From positions 62,001-126,000 of the forward strand of contig JAQXDE010000066.1 in NCBI GenBank assembly GCA_029251525.1: DNA of 64,000 bases, in the 5' to 3' direction. Position 1 is the first letter of the stretch. Every line of letters starts with the position of its first letter. A program made the position numbers and the translations under genes. Positions 1 through 8,992 of this stretch are shown one piece after another. The DNA comes from Saprospiraceae bacterium (lineage in GTDB: Bacteria; Bacteroidota; Bacteroidia; Chitinophagales; Saprospiraceae). A model generated the notes under the pieces. The model was not told the origin of the DNA. It saw nothing but the letters and a program-made list of their open reading frames with translations, and made no database searches.

Positions 1-1325
1 ACATTCCATATATCTAATCCTAAAATTGAAATCATTAGGATAACTAAGAAGACAAACCCTCCAATAGTCGCGTATTCCATAAATTTATCATTTGGCTTTC
101 GGCCGCTAATTACTTCGTATAATAAAAACATGACGTGACCACCATCTAAAGCAGGAATAGGTAATAAATTCATAAAAGCAAGAATCAACGAAAGAGTTCC
201 GGTCAAAGTCCAGAATTTTTTCCAATTCCAAATTGGCCCATATGCTTGTGCAATAGAAAATACACTTCCTAGGTTATCTTTAGCAGCTAATTTTCCTGAG
301 ATCATTTGACCAATCGCTTTTGCCTGGTCGGTCAATGCGCCCCAACCATTTTTGATTCCTAGTGGAATAGATTCTGCAAAACCATATTCTATTTTCTTTG
401 TACCAAGTGCATCGAAGGGATTTTTAAATGCAACGCCAATTTTTCCGTTCTCACTTGTTTTCAGACTGATTTCTTTAGTCTCATTTTTTCGAAGAATAGA
501 AAGGGTAATTTCTTGTCCTTTTAATTTCTCAAGCTCATTGATTAATTGATAAGAATATGGAGTTTTTAAGCCATTGATCCCTACCACTTGATCATCGGGG
601 AGAATTCCAGCTTTTTCGGCAGGATTCCCCTTGGTTGCTTTTACAACTATAAAAGGTGTTATTACATCAAATACGGCATACTGTCGATTAGCCTTATTTC
701 CAAGAGTACTTGAAACATCTTCTGGCAGTTGAATTATTTCTGTTAAACCATTTCTTTCTACTTCTAAAGTTTTTGATTGATTGATAATTATTTCTTTTCT
801 GAATAGTCCTGGATTTACTTTTTCAAATGGAATGCCTCCAATTTTCATGATCTTATCACCATCTTTTAATCCCAGAGAAAGTCCGATGGTATCCGCATGA
901 ATTCCATATACTACATTTTCTCTAGGAATATATTCTTCTCCCCAAGTGTAAAGAATCCCGATGAAAATGAGTAAACCTAGAACGAAATTAACGGTGACCC
1001 CACCTAGCATAATGATTAATCTTTGCACAGCAGTTTTACTTCGAAATTCCCATGGTTGAGGTTCTTGTTCTAATTGCTCCGTATCAAAGCTTTCGTCAAT
1101 CATACCAGATATTTTCACATAACCACCAAGAGGCAGCCAACCAATTCCATATTCAGTTCCACCCTTAGTAAATTTAAATAGGGAAAAATAAGGATCAAAA
1201 AAAAGATAAAACTTCTCTACTCTTGTTCCAAATAATTTTGCCGGTAAAAAATGACCGCCTTCGTGAAGCACAATTAAAATGGACAAACTTAAAATCAGTT
1301 GTCCTACCATTACCAATGTACCCAT
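1..1325 (-). CDS. rseP: RIP metalloprotease RseP (site-2 protease), C-terminus cut by window edge
   Basis: Membrane-embedded zinc protease of the M50 family, which cuts transmembrane substrates such as anti-sigma factors during envelope-stress signalling. The reading frame begins at the ATG complementary to 1323-1325 and runs off the left edge after about 441 codons. Visible: a first membrane segment carrying HEGGH at residues 21-25 (HExxH zinc site), a second membrane segment near residues 105-130, two PDZ-like stretches (around KDGDKIMKIGG and PAEKAGILPDDQVVGING), and the second catalytic motif NLLPIPALDGGH near residue 390, followed by the last membrane helix. It is nearly complete, since family members are about 440-450 residues. 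The next gene, rsmE, is divergent. The identification is firm; the substrate in this organism is unknown. Confidence 0.95.
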   Translation of the reverse strand, partial: MGTLVMVGQLILSLSILIVLHEGGHFLPAKLFGTRVEKFYLFFDPYFSLFKFTKGGTEYGIGWLPLGGYVKISGMIDESFDTEQLEQEPQPWEFRSKTAVQRLIIMLGGVTVNFVLGLLIFIGILYTWGEEYIPRENVVYGIHADTIGLSLGLKDGDKIMKIGGIPFEKVNPGLFRKEIIINQSKTLEVERNGLTEIIQLPEDVSSTLGNKANRQYAVFDVITPFIVVKATKGNPAEKAGILPDDQVVGINGLKTPYSYQLINELEKLKGQEITLSILRKNETKEISLKTSENGKIGVAFKNPFDALGTKKIEYGFAESIPLGIKNGWGALTDQAKAIGQMISGKLAAKDNLGSVFSIAQAYGPIWNWKKFWTLTGTLSLILAFMNLLPIPALDGGHVMFLLYEVISGRKPNDKFMEYATIGGFVFLVILMISILGLDIWN

Positions 1326-1536
1326 CTATATTTTTTTATATTTGTTGAAAATTTCTGTTGAAAGTATTCTATTTATCTTCATAGACTACCTAGATTTATA
1401 ATTTAAACAGATTCCATTATAAATATGTTTTAAATCGAGTGCAAAAGTACTATTTAGATCAAGAGTTTCAAAGTTTAATTACAGGAGTTGATTTTTAAAC
1501 AACCTCACCAATCTTGAGTGGTGATTAAAGAAAAAT

Positions 1537-2238
1537 ATGCAGCTTTTTTTTACAAAAAATATCAAAGGGAATATTGCCACTTTCGAAACAGAGGAGGCAC
1601 GTCATATTCAAGTTTTACGGAAGAACGTAGGAGATGTACTTCAATTCGTTGATGGAGAAGGAGGAATGTACAAAGGAGAGATTATTGAGTTGCATAAAAA
1701 GCAATGTTTGCTAAGTATCCTTGAACACATCCCTTTGTATAATGAACGAAAAGTGAAATTGCATATTGGCATCGCTCCAACCAAAAATATCGCTAGACTT
1801 GAATGGTTTTTAGAAAAAGCGACTGAAATTGGGATTGAAGAAATCACTCCGATTTTGTGTGATAGATCTGAAAGAAAAAGAATTAGAACTGATCGGTTGG
1901 AAAAGATTACAATGTCTGCAATGAAGCAATCACTTAAAGCATTTTTACCAAAGTTGAACGAGTTAACCAACTATCAAGATTTCATCAAAAAACGAAATGA
2001 TGACATAAAATATATCGCATATTGTAACGATAATGCCTTGAGCCATTTAAAAAAAGAATATTCAGGGGCGAAAAACGTTACAATATTGATAGGTCCGGAA
2101 GGGGACTTTTCCCCAAAAGAAGTAAAGTTAGCGTTGGAAAATAGCTTCCAAGGAATTAGTTTAGGAACAAGTCGATTAAGGACGGAGACAGCTGGTATTG
2201 CAGCATGTCATATTATAAGCCTAGCCATCGATGGATAG
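1537..2238 (+). CDS. rsmE: 16S rRNA (uracil(1498)-N3)-methyltransferase RsmE
   Basis: SPOUT-class methyltransferase that methylates N3 of U1498 in 16S rRNA in the decoding region, using S-adenosylmethionine. The 233 residues match the normal family length. An N-terminal PUA-like domain (about residues 1-70) is followed by the trefoil-knot SPOUT domain. The SAM-binding knot motifs GPEGDF (residues 186-191) and SLGTSRLRTETA (208-219) are intact. The start ATG follows an A-rich stretch, as is usual in Bacteroidota. It is divergent from rseP, with a gap of about 210 bp that must hold both promoters. Confidence 0.95.
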   Translation: MQLFFTKNIKGNIATFETEEARHIQVLRKNVGDVLQFVDGEGGMYKGEIIELHKKQCLLSILEHIPLYNERKVKLHIGIAPTKNIARLEWFLEKATEIGIEEITPILCDRSERKRIRTDRLEKITMSAMKQSLKAFLPKLNELTNYQDFIKKRNDDIKYIAYCNDNALSHLKKEYSGAKNVTILIGPEGDFSPKEVKLALENSFQGISLGTSRLRTETAGIAACHIISLAIDG

Positions 2239-2803
2239 CTATGAATAATATGAATCACAAAAAATAGCTAGGTTGTTTACGATGTAACAGCACTACCAAA
2301 GCTTGTAATTGATCTACTTTAATTAGTATCATCTAAAAAAGAAATTCCCTTTTTTGTTCATATCATCGTGGCAGTTTCGTTTGGATTATTTTTTTTGGAT
2401 GTACGCTTATATTTTTACAACAGTCAACAATAATATTTTGACTCATCAATTTGAATCTTTAAGATGGAAATCTTCTATTAGGTACAGGAGAAATAATAAT
2501 TTTAATAAAAATATTTCCAAATTTTTCTTTTGTAAATATTTTTAAAATTCACCAATAATCGACTTATCTACAACTTAAGCTAATGTTCACTAAAAAAATA
2601 GTGATTCCTATGGAATTAAAAAATATAAACCTAATACTAAATAAAGGCGTTCAATACATTGAAATATAAATAAAAAAGGCTTTTTCAGGAAAAAATGAGA
2701 TAGATTATTTTGGAAACTAATAAGTTTAAATAAATTTCAGTCTCAACGGACTTAAAGAAAACGAAATTGAGAACCGATGTTCCTAAAATCATTTAAAATA
2801 AAT
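2239..2803. other. gene-free stretch
   Basis: About 565 bp of AT-rich sequence between rsmE and the DUF4159 gene. The open frames are short and uninformative, and I found no strong hairpin or clear promoter. One near-match to a DnaA box (TTATCTACA, about 2565) is isolated and probably fortuitous. Confidence 0.5.
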
Positions 2804-3463
2804 ATGAAAAAAATATTATTTCTACTACCGGTTATTTTTTGTTTTGCTTTTGCGATAAATGTAAAGAAACCAAGCCTGAAAATGGGATTACTCAAATATA
2901 ATGGGGGAGGGGATTGGTATTCTAATCCAACTGCTTTGCCCAACTTAGCAGAGTATTGCAACAAAGAATTAAAAACTAATTTCGAAAAAGATTATGGAAC
3001 GGTTGAAGTCGGTAGTGCAGAGCTCTTCAATTATTCATTTTTGCATATGACAGGGCATGGAAATGTTATCTTTTCTGATGCCGAGGCAGATAATTTGCGA
3101 AACTATTTATTGGCAGGAGGGTTTTTACATATTGACGATAATTATGGCATGGATCCATTTGTAAGAACTGCAATGAAAAAAGTTTTTCCGGAGTTAGAGT
3201 TTGTGGAGTTACCCTTCGAGCATCCGATTTATCATCAGAAATTTGAATTCAAAAAGGGTTTGCCCAAAATTCATAAACATGATGATAAGCCTGCCCAAGG
3301 ATTTGGAATGATAAATCAGGGGCGACTAGTTTGTTTTTATTCTTTTGAAAGTGATTTAGGAGATGGTTGGGAAGATCAAGATGTACACAAAGATCCAACA
3401 GAAACTAGAAGATTAGCTTTAAGGATGGGAGCTAATATTATTCAATACGCATTTGAACAATAA
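2804..3463 (+). CDS. DUF4159 domain-containing exported protein
   Basis: Secreted protein of the DUF4159 family, which is widespread in Bacteroidota and has no established biochemical role. I chose the ATG at 2804 rather than the in-frame ATG at 2777. The shorter form begins MKKILFLLPVIFCFAFA, a clean signal peptide with a two-lysine n-region, while the longer form adds nine residues that would bury it. The mature protein carries the family's GGGDWYSNPTALPNL region and the MTGHGNVIF and LLAGGFLHIDDNYG motifs, resembling a glutamine-amidotransferase-like Rossmann fold in which the conserved His and Asp are present. It is followed 97 bp later by a PspC gene on the same strand. Confidence 0.85.
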   Translation: MKKILFLLPVIFCFAFAINVKKPSLKMGLLKYNGGGDWYSNPTALPNLAEYCNKELKTNFEKDYGTVEVGSAELFNYSFLHMTGHGNVIFSDAEADNLRNYLLAGGFLHIDDNYGMDPFVRTAMKKVFPELEFVELPFEHPIYHQKFEFKKGLPKIHKHDDKPAQGFGMINQGRLVCFYSFESDLGDGWEDQDVHKDPTETRRLALRMGANIIQYAFEQ

Positions 3464-3560
3464 TCGTGAATAAAACCTACTGTACTTTTAATGTTTTTTT
3501 GTATTTTTGGTATGATTACTTTAAAAATAAATAGTCAATTCTGCATAAAAATAAAATGTT

Positions 3561-3776
3561 ATGGATAAAATAAAAGATATGATGGAGAAATCTGCCTTTG
3601 GGGTTTGCAGTTACCTCGGTAGAAAAATGGGAATAGCATCTAGCAGGGTGCGTCTTTATTTTATTTATACTTCCTTTATTTCAATGGGGTCACCAATTAT
3701 TATTTACCTATTTGTTGCCTTTTGGTTAAATGTTAAAAAATATATTAAAAGAGGAAAAAATATGATTTGGGAATAA
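3561..3776 (+). CDS. PspC-domain small membrane protein
   Basis: A 71-residue stand-alone PspC domain protein. The N-terminal half (AFGVCSYLGRKMGIASSRVRL) is the typical PspC signature, and a hydrophobic helix (about residues 32-55) anchors it in the inner membrane. In proteobacteria PspC senses envelope stress with PspB and PspA; in Bacteroidota such short PspC proteins occur alone and their partner is unknown. No pspA or pspB is adjacent. The gene ends just before a strong bidirectional terminator shared with the convergent ferritin gene. Confidence 0.85.
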   Translation: MDKIKDMMEKSAFGVCSYLGRKMGIASSRVRLYFIYTSFISMGSPIIIYLFVAFWLNVKKYIKRGKNMIWE

Positions 3777-3799
3777 CTTTATCCGTTTCAGGTGTATAA

Positions 3800-3836
3800 A
3801 AAAGAGGATAATCTTGATAACAGATTATCCTCTTTT
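3800..3836. terminator. bidirectional intrinsic terminator between PspC and ferritin genes
   Basis: Perfect 14-bp stem, AAAAGAGGATAATC at 3800-3813 with its complement at 3823-3836, a 9-nt loop, and A/T tracts on both flanks, so it can serve both convergent genes. Confidence 0.9.
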
Positions 3837-3859
3837 AAGTATAGTTTGGTATTAAAAAA

Positions 3860-4375
3860 CTAAGCTTCAGTAGCTTTTTCTTCAGCTGTATTTACAGCAT
3901 CAATTTCTTTGTCAATATAATAAAGAGCCATAGGGCTTTTTCCAATTAATTTAATTTTATCTAGAATAGATCGCATCAGATTTTCCTCTTCCCTTTGTTC
4001 TGCGATGTACCATTGAAGAAAGTTTTCGGTAGTGTAGTCATTTTCAACTTTAGCAATTTTTAATAAATCATGAATTGATTTAGTTACCTTTTGTTCATGT
4101 TTGTATACCATATTAAACATTTCTTGAGGTGTCTCAAACTGATGAGGAACTTGAGCAATAGCAGGTGTCAAAGCTATTGCATCGACTTCACTCATATATT
4201 CAAATATTTTCAACATGTGCATTCTTTCTTCTTCAGATTGACGCTGCATAAACTTTTCACATCCATCTAACCCTTCGTTACCACACCAAGTAGCCATGGA
4301 TAAATATAAAAATGAAGCATATCCTTCCAAGGCTATTTGTTCATTTAGTGCATCTGTCATTTTTTTTGAAATCAT
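3860..4375 (-). CDS. ftnA: bacterial non-heme ferritin
   Basis: Iron-storage ferritin that oxidises Fe(II) and deposits it in a 24-mer cage in the cytoplasm. All ferroxidase-centre residues fall at the same positions as in E. coli FtnA: E17, Y24, E50, H53, E94, Q127 and E130. Length (171 residues) is normal, with a short acidic/alanine-rich C-terminal tail (NTAEEKATEA). No heme-binding methionine typical of bacterioferritin is apparent. On its own strand a TATCTTTG element (complement of 4426-4433) lies about 50 bp upstream and fits the Bacteroidota -7 consensus TAnnTTTG, though I see no matching -33 box. Confidence 0.96.
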   Translation of the reverse strand: MISKKMTDALNEQIALEGYASFLYLSMATWCGNEGLDGCEKFMQRQSEEERMHMLKIFEYMSEVDAIALTPAIAQVPHQFETPQEMFNMVYKHEQKVTKSIHDLLKIAKVENDYTTENFLQWYIAEQREEENLMRSILDKIKLIGKSPMALYYIDKEIDAVNTAEEKATEA

Positions 4376-4656
4376 AATATTTTGATTTTTACTTTAGTTA
4401 TTAAGCTACCATAATTAAACAATCTCAAAGATAAATAGTTACGGAAAGCACTTTAAAATTTGATGGTTTTTTAAAAGAATCATAGCATCTCAATGTTAAC
4501 TAACTTAATAATTGGAGTGATATCAATCAGGCCGAAAAAATAGATCCTTCAGTCGTTTCGTGGCATCCTATTTTTACATTTAAATCATGTTGCAAAAAAT
4601 TGGATTCAAAGCATTTGCTTTATGGTTTTGTAAAATTCCATTAACATCAAATTGAA

Positions 4657-4910
4657 TCATTCACAACCATCTAAAGCAACACTACCAAAGTCCAAAATTT
4701 TTGCAGTCGTTTCGATAGGGCAAGTCCCATTAAAATAAGTTACACCGGTACAGTTGGCAAAGAAACTATTGGAGTAAACATTTCCATCATCACCACAAAA
4801 GGTGGCATAAATTTCAATGCAAACACAATCTCCTTCATTTTTTTTGCAACTAAATTAGAAATAACTAATCCAAAACAAATTAAAAGTATTATTAAATTTT
4901 TTACAACTAT
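4657..4910 (-). pseudogene. broken Kazal-like lipoprotein gene
   Basis: Reading leftward from 4910, the sequence encodes a hydrophobic signal (VVKNLIILLICFGLVIS) and then, after a one-base frame change near 4850, KKNEGDCVCIEIYATFCGDD followed by GNVYSNSFFANCTGVTYF, ending at TGA 4657-4659. This is a Kazal-like pattern (CGxDGxxYSNxxxxxC). Adding one T in the T-run would restore NFSCKKNE, a typical Bacteroidota lipobox. There is also no ATG: the codon in the expected start position is ATA, directly preceded by an in-frame TAA. Two defects in about 84 codons argue for a decayed gene. The last residues (FGSVALDGCE) are still readable. An intact four-domain relative lies at 23503-24240. Confidence 0.6.
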
Positions 4911-5150
4911 TTTTTAAAATTTGTTTTACCCAAAATTAGGTTTTAAAATTTAAAGAAATAGACCACTTTTTTCAGAAAGAATAGGGTGGTTTATCGGTTT
5001 TAGAATAATTTAACCAAATATTATATATTTTAGAACTAATTTCCATTTGAGTAAATAATTTAGAAAAATAAAAAACACCGTCACCAAAGTTTTATCTTTG
5101 TACTAAATTTTAAAAACTATTTTATTTTTTCAAAAAATCTAAATATAATT

Positions 5151-6677
5151 ATGAATAAGATTGCTCTGTTTTTTGGATTTGCATTTTTATTGCTTTCCTG
5201 CAGAACGAAAAAACCTATGACTTCTCTGATGGAAATGACTGACCAATCAATTGCTGCATCTTCCGTAAATGTCAACAATATCAAAAGCCATATTTTTTAT
5301 TTAGCCTCAGATGAATTGAAAGGTCGAGATACACCATCCGAGGGTTTGAATATTGCTGCAAGATATTTGGCGACTAGCTTAATGAGATATGGTGTCAAAC
5401 CTGCTTATGGCGAAGGTGTTAAAGGATATTATCAAGATGTTCCATTGGTAAATGTCATGCCTCCCTCAGGTGGTGCTTTTAAATTTGGTGATTTTGATTT
5501 ACCATTACCTGATGGGTTTTTGATGATTCGAGGCGAAAATATGGATATGGAAACTGAGATGATTTTTGCAAATCGAGGAACGGAGGAGGACCTAAAAAGC
5601 TTGGATGTAAAAGGGAAAATTGTTGTAGTAATGTGTGGATTTGAAGGAGAAGATAACCCACAAGCTTGGTTTTTTGCAGGACGGAAAAAACGAAATACGA
5701 TTAAAGCTGCAGGCGCAAAAGCATTGGTTGAAATTTATAACAATGCTCAATTACCTTATAATTTTTTAGTTCGATTTTTGAATTCACCACAAATGAAGGT
5801 GGATGATTTTAGTGATGATAATGCAAGTCCATTTCCACATGTTTGGATAAATGGCTCAAATGGAGAAGCCGTAGCAAAATTAAGATCAGCAAATGGATTA
5901 ATGGGAAGTTTGAAGATTGAAGGAATGAAGAAAGAGAAAATTAAAACTCAAAATATTGTAGGAGTGCTTGAAGGATCTGATCCTAAACTAAAAGATGAGT
6001 ACATTATTTATTCAGCACACTATGATCATGTTGGAATTGGAAGGGCAGTTGAAGGAGACTCAATTTATAATGGCTCTCGAGACAATGCAGTAGGTAGTGT
6101 CACTGTTTTATCTGCAGCAGAAAATTTAGCAAAATACCCAACAAAACGATCTGCTGTTTTTATCTTTTTTACGGGAGAGGAAAAAGGTTTGTTAGGATCT
6201 TCCTATTATGCAGATAACCCTGCGATTCCTTTGGAGAAAATGACTTACTGTTTCAATAGTGATAATGCAGGATATAATGATACGACGAAGGCGATGATTA
6301 TTGGATTAGAAAGAACACTAGCAAGGCCTCTAATAGAAAAGGCATGCACTGCTTTTGGTTTGACTGCGATCCAAGATAATATGCCAGAGCAAGGTTTGTT
6401 TGATAGATCAGATAATGTAAATTTTGCAAAAAAAGGAGTTCCAGCACCAACTTTTGGAATGGGAATTACAAAAATGGATGACGAGGTAAATAAATATTAT
6501 CACCAACCTCAAGATAATCCGGAGACTTTAGATTATAATTATTTGACTAAATTTTTCAAATCATATGTTTATGCTTGTCGATTAATTGCTAATACAAATG
6601 AATCGGTATTTTGGAACGAAGGAGATAAATATTATGAGGATGGACTAAAGTTGTATAACATGAAAGATGGGAAATAA
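5151..6677 (+). CDS. M28-family zinc metallopeptidase lipoprotein
   Basis: Exported aminopeptidase-type M28 peptidase, probably anchored to the outer membrane. The N-terminus ends in the lipobox LLLSC (Cys17). Residues about 100-260 form the PA-type insert common in this family, followed by the catalytic domain. The co-catalytic zinc ligands are all visible: H290 (AHYDH), D311 (SRDNAVG), catalytic pair E343-E344 (TGEEKG), D371 (SDNAG) and H451 (YYHQPQD). Length (508) is typical of Bacteroidota M28 lipoproteins. A TATCTTTG element at 5093-5100 matches the -7 consensus. A solid terminator follows at 6708-6757. Substrate specificity cannot be read from the sequence. Confidence 0.93.
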   Translation: MNKIALFFGFAFLLLSCRTKKPMTSLMEMTDQSIAASSVNVNNIKSHIFYLASDELKGRDTPSEGLNIAARYLATSLMRYGVKPAYGEGVKGYYQDVPLVNVMPPSGGAFKFGDFDLPLPDGFLMIRGENMDMETEMIFANRGTEEDLKSLDVKGKIVVVMCGFEGEDNPQAWFFAGRKKRNTIKAAGAKALVEIYNNAQLPYNFLVRFLNSPQMKVDDFSDDNASPFPHVWINGSNGEAVAKLRSANGLMGSLKIEGMKKEKIKTQNIVGVLEGSDPKLKDEYIIYSAHYDHVGIGRAVEGDSIYNGSRDNAVGSVTVLSAAENLAKYPTKRSAVFIFFTGEEKGLLGSSYYADNPAIPLEKMTYCFNSDNAGYNDTTKAMIIGLERTLARPLIEKACTAFGLTAIQDNMPEQGLFDRSDNVNFAKKGVPAPTFGMGITKMDDEVNKYYHQPQDNPETLDYNYLTKFFKSYVYACRLIANTNESVFWNEGDKYYEDGLKLYNMKDGK

Positions 6678-6707
6678 TAATTTATTAATCAAAAGATCTT
6701 CTTAACT

Positions 6708-6757
6708 AAAAGAGAACTCCGTAAGTGTCTAGATCTTCATGGGGTTCTCTTTTTTTA
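6708..6757 (+). terminator. intrinsic terminator after M28 peptidase
   Basis: AGAGAACTCC at 6711-6720 pairs with GGGGTTCTCT at 6741-6750 (one G-T pair), followed by a run of seven T. Confidence 0.85.
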
Positions 6758-7623
6758 TATTTTGTTCTAACTTTTAATCCAATAAATTTCTTTTAAGACC
6801 ATTTTATCTTGTTCAAGATCATTTAAGTTTTCTCCCACGCCAACATATATCAGGAAAGTTTAAATCTTCTTTCTACATTTTCTTTATGCGATTGCACAGT
6901 AATTTTTAACTACCTAATCACTATACTTTTATAAAGAGCGCTTCAAGAAAAATACTGATAGATTTGCTCAATGTATTTTCCTCAATGAAGGATATGTTGC
7001 TTGGTTTTAATTTGGATTAGAGCTATTAATCAATGTCACCCTTTAGTTTTCCTTAATCAATATTTTTTGTAGTTTTCAAAATTCATTTAGTGTTGTGAAA
7101 AATTGAAATTTCCATTTTTAAGATGCCATGAATCTCAGTAGTCGTTGTTTAGGTTTTAAAAAGTAGTCTATCGGATCTTTAACTAGATATGTTAATAGAC
7201 TGGACGAAATCGGAAGCGTAATTTTTACATCGTTCAATCTTGAATCCAAAATTCATATATCAAGTTGATGTCGTTTTGCAAATTACAAATGGTTGATTTT
7301 ATTTTTTGATTAGAAATAAAAAATTCTCAGTGGTTACTATGTAAAATCGAATTGGTTACAAAATGATTGAATTATGGGAAAAGATAAAAAATATTGTAAT
7401 TGGAATACGAACCATTAATATAACATTCGTATTTAAATTATATAATGAAAAGGTAAAAAGGAAGTAATTAGACAATAGGTATAAAATTTTTAATACTTCG
7501 AAAAAAAAATCCTGTCAACCCAATTTTTTTGTGATATTTGCACTTAATAGAATTCAGATTTTTGAATTTATTTGATCGGTATTTTCAATCATCATTCTGG
7601 AAAAAAGAAAACAATCATACAAT
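6758..7623. other. gene-free stretch
   Basis: About 865 bp of AT-rich DNA with no convincing gene. A 31-codon open stretch on the minus strand (6767-6859) reads like a protein fragment, but it is too short and lacks a start. No structured RNA or tandem repeat was noticed. Confidence 0.5.
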
Positions 7624-8763
7624 ATGCAAGATAATGAAATTAGCTTAAATCTTTACACAGACGAAGAAGTGCAGCAAGGGATTCAGGAGATTTTTCAACA
7701 TGAGAAATTTATGGCGGGTATGAAAGCTTTTTTGCCTCAAAAATTGTTTGAACACATTGTTAACGTTAAAGATAATGTCAAGTCTATTTATGATTTTCAA
7801 GCTAATATCACTAAACCTTTTTTAACAACTATACAAGAAATTAGCATTTCCAATTTATCAGTAAGTGGTTTGGAAAATTTGAATAAAGATGATAAATATC
7901 TATTTATCTCTAATCATAGAGATATTGTTTTGGATTCGGCTTATTTAAATTTGTTATTATTTGAAAATCAAATTTCGACTAGTCAAATTGCAATCGGAGA
8001 TAATTTAATGAAAAATCGTGCGTCGGAAATTCTATTTCTAATCAATAAAAGTTTTGTTGTAAAACGCGAAGGAACTCCCAGAGAATTATATGCTCACTCG
8101 ATAGAGCTAGCGAATTATATTCAGAGAATGATTTTTGAAAAAATTGATTCAGTTTGGATTGCACAAAGAGAAGGTAGAGCTAAAGATGGAAATGATCAAA
8201 CTCAACCTGGACTTCTAAAAATGATAAGTTTGAGTGGCGGGAAAATGTTAAAAGAACATTTTCAAAGTTTAAAAGTCGTACCTGTTTCCATCTCTTATGA
8301 ATTTGATCCAACAGGATTACTTAAAACCCAAGAATATTTAAATAAAAAGAATGATCCTAATTTTAAAAAATCATTTAAAGAAGATCTTAATAATATGCTT
8401 TTGGGGATCCGAGGGAAAAAAGGAAAAGTGCATTTTAATTTTGGAAAGCCATTAAATGAAGAGTTAGAAGTGCTTGATTCCGCAAAAAATGGAAAACAAA
8501 AATTAGAGTTTTTAACTAAAATAATAGATCGGTCTATCCATACAAATTATCAATTGAATCCTATTAATTATGTTGCTTATGATTGGCTTCATGATTCGAC
8601 TGTTTTCTCCAATAAATATTCTTTTGAAGAAAATGAAAAGTATACTCAGTTTTTCCAGGATCAAATTAGCCAATTGTCAGAGGAAGAAAAAGATGATGGT
8701 CGTCAATATTTATTGGCTATGTACGCAAACCCTGTTAAGAATGCAAATCAATATGAAGACTGA
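7624..8763 (+). CDS. PlsC/GPAT-like acyltransferase
   Basis: Putative glycerolipid acyltransferase of the LPLAT superfamily, expected to move an acyl chain onto a (lyso)phospholipid precursor at the membrane. Motifs: SNHRDIVLDSAY (His98, with Asp at H+2 and H+6), FVVKREGTPRE, AQREGRAKDG (Arg182-Glu183-Gly184), the substrate-binding block, and VVPVSISYEFDP. The usual first block is H-x4-D; here the Asp is displaced to H-x5-D, a variant I note but cannot evaluate. At 379 residues it is longer than PlsC (about 240), with an N-terminal helical region and C-terminal extension, and no clear signal peptide. It heads a three-gene same-strand run. Confidence 0.82.
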   Translation: MQDNEISLNLYTDEEVQQGIQEIFQHEKFMAGMKAFLPQKLFEHIVNVKDNVKSIYDFQANITKPFLTTIQEISISNLSVSGLENLNKDDKYLFISNHRDIVLDSAYLNLLLFENQISTSQIAIGDNLMKNRASEILFLINKSFVVKREGTPRELYAHSIELANYIQRMIFEKIDSVWIAQREGRAKDGNDQTQPGLLKMISLSGGKMLKEHFQSLKVVPVSISYEFDPTGLLKTQEYLNKKNDPNFKKSFKEDLNNMLLGIRGKKGKVHFNFGKPLNEELEVLDSAKNGKQKLEFLTKIIDRSIHTNYQLNPINYVAYDWLHDSTVFSNKYSFEENEKYTQFFQDQISQLSEEEKDDGRQYLLAMYANPVKNANQYED

Positions 8764-8791
8764 TTTTAAGGAATAAGTAACCCAAAATAGA

Positions 8792-8992
8792 ATGGAAAAT
8801 AAAAATCAAAAGGATAGAAAAATGTTCTTTCTCGCAGGAGCTTTGTTGGCTACACCATCAGTTTATTGGTTTATGTTCGAAGGGTGGACTCCAGAATCAA
8901 GTAAGTTAAAAGTGTTGATAATGGGCCTTCAAGCCATTTTAGGGATTTACTTGTTTTTTTATGGAAATAATGCCACGAAAATACCTAAGTAA
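8792..8992 (+). CDS. small two-helix membrane protein, function unknown
   Basis: A 66-residue protein with a charged N-terminus (MENKNQKDRK) and two predicted membrane helices (about residues 11-27 and 42-58). I do not recognise a family. It lies 28 bp after the acyltransferase and its stop codon overlaps the start of yjjX (TAATG), so it is very likely translated within the same operon. Coupling to yjjX favours a real gene despite its size. Confidence 0.7.
   Translation: MENKNQKDRKMFFLAGALLATPSVYWFMFEGWTPESSKLKVLIMGLQAILGIYLFFYGNNATKIPK

Noticed and set aside
2354-2545. Plus-strand frame of 63 codons after rsmE
   Set aside because: Aromatic- and Asn-rich composition typical of AT-rich noncoding DNA, no motif, no operon context.
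6767-6859. Short minus-strand open stretch reading VGVGENLNDLEQDK then MVLKEIYWIKS, faintly like the start of a LytTR domain
   Set aside because: Only about 31 codons with no start, a stop just upstream, and no support from neighbouring frames; too little to call a gene remnant.
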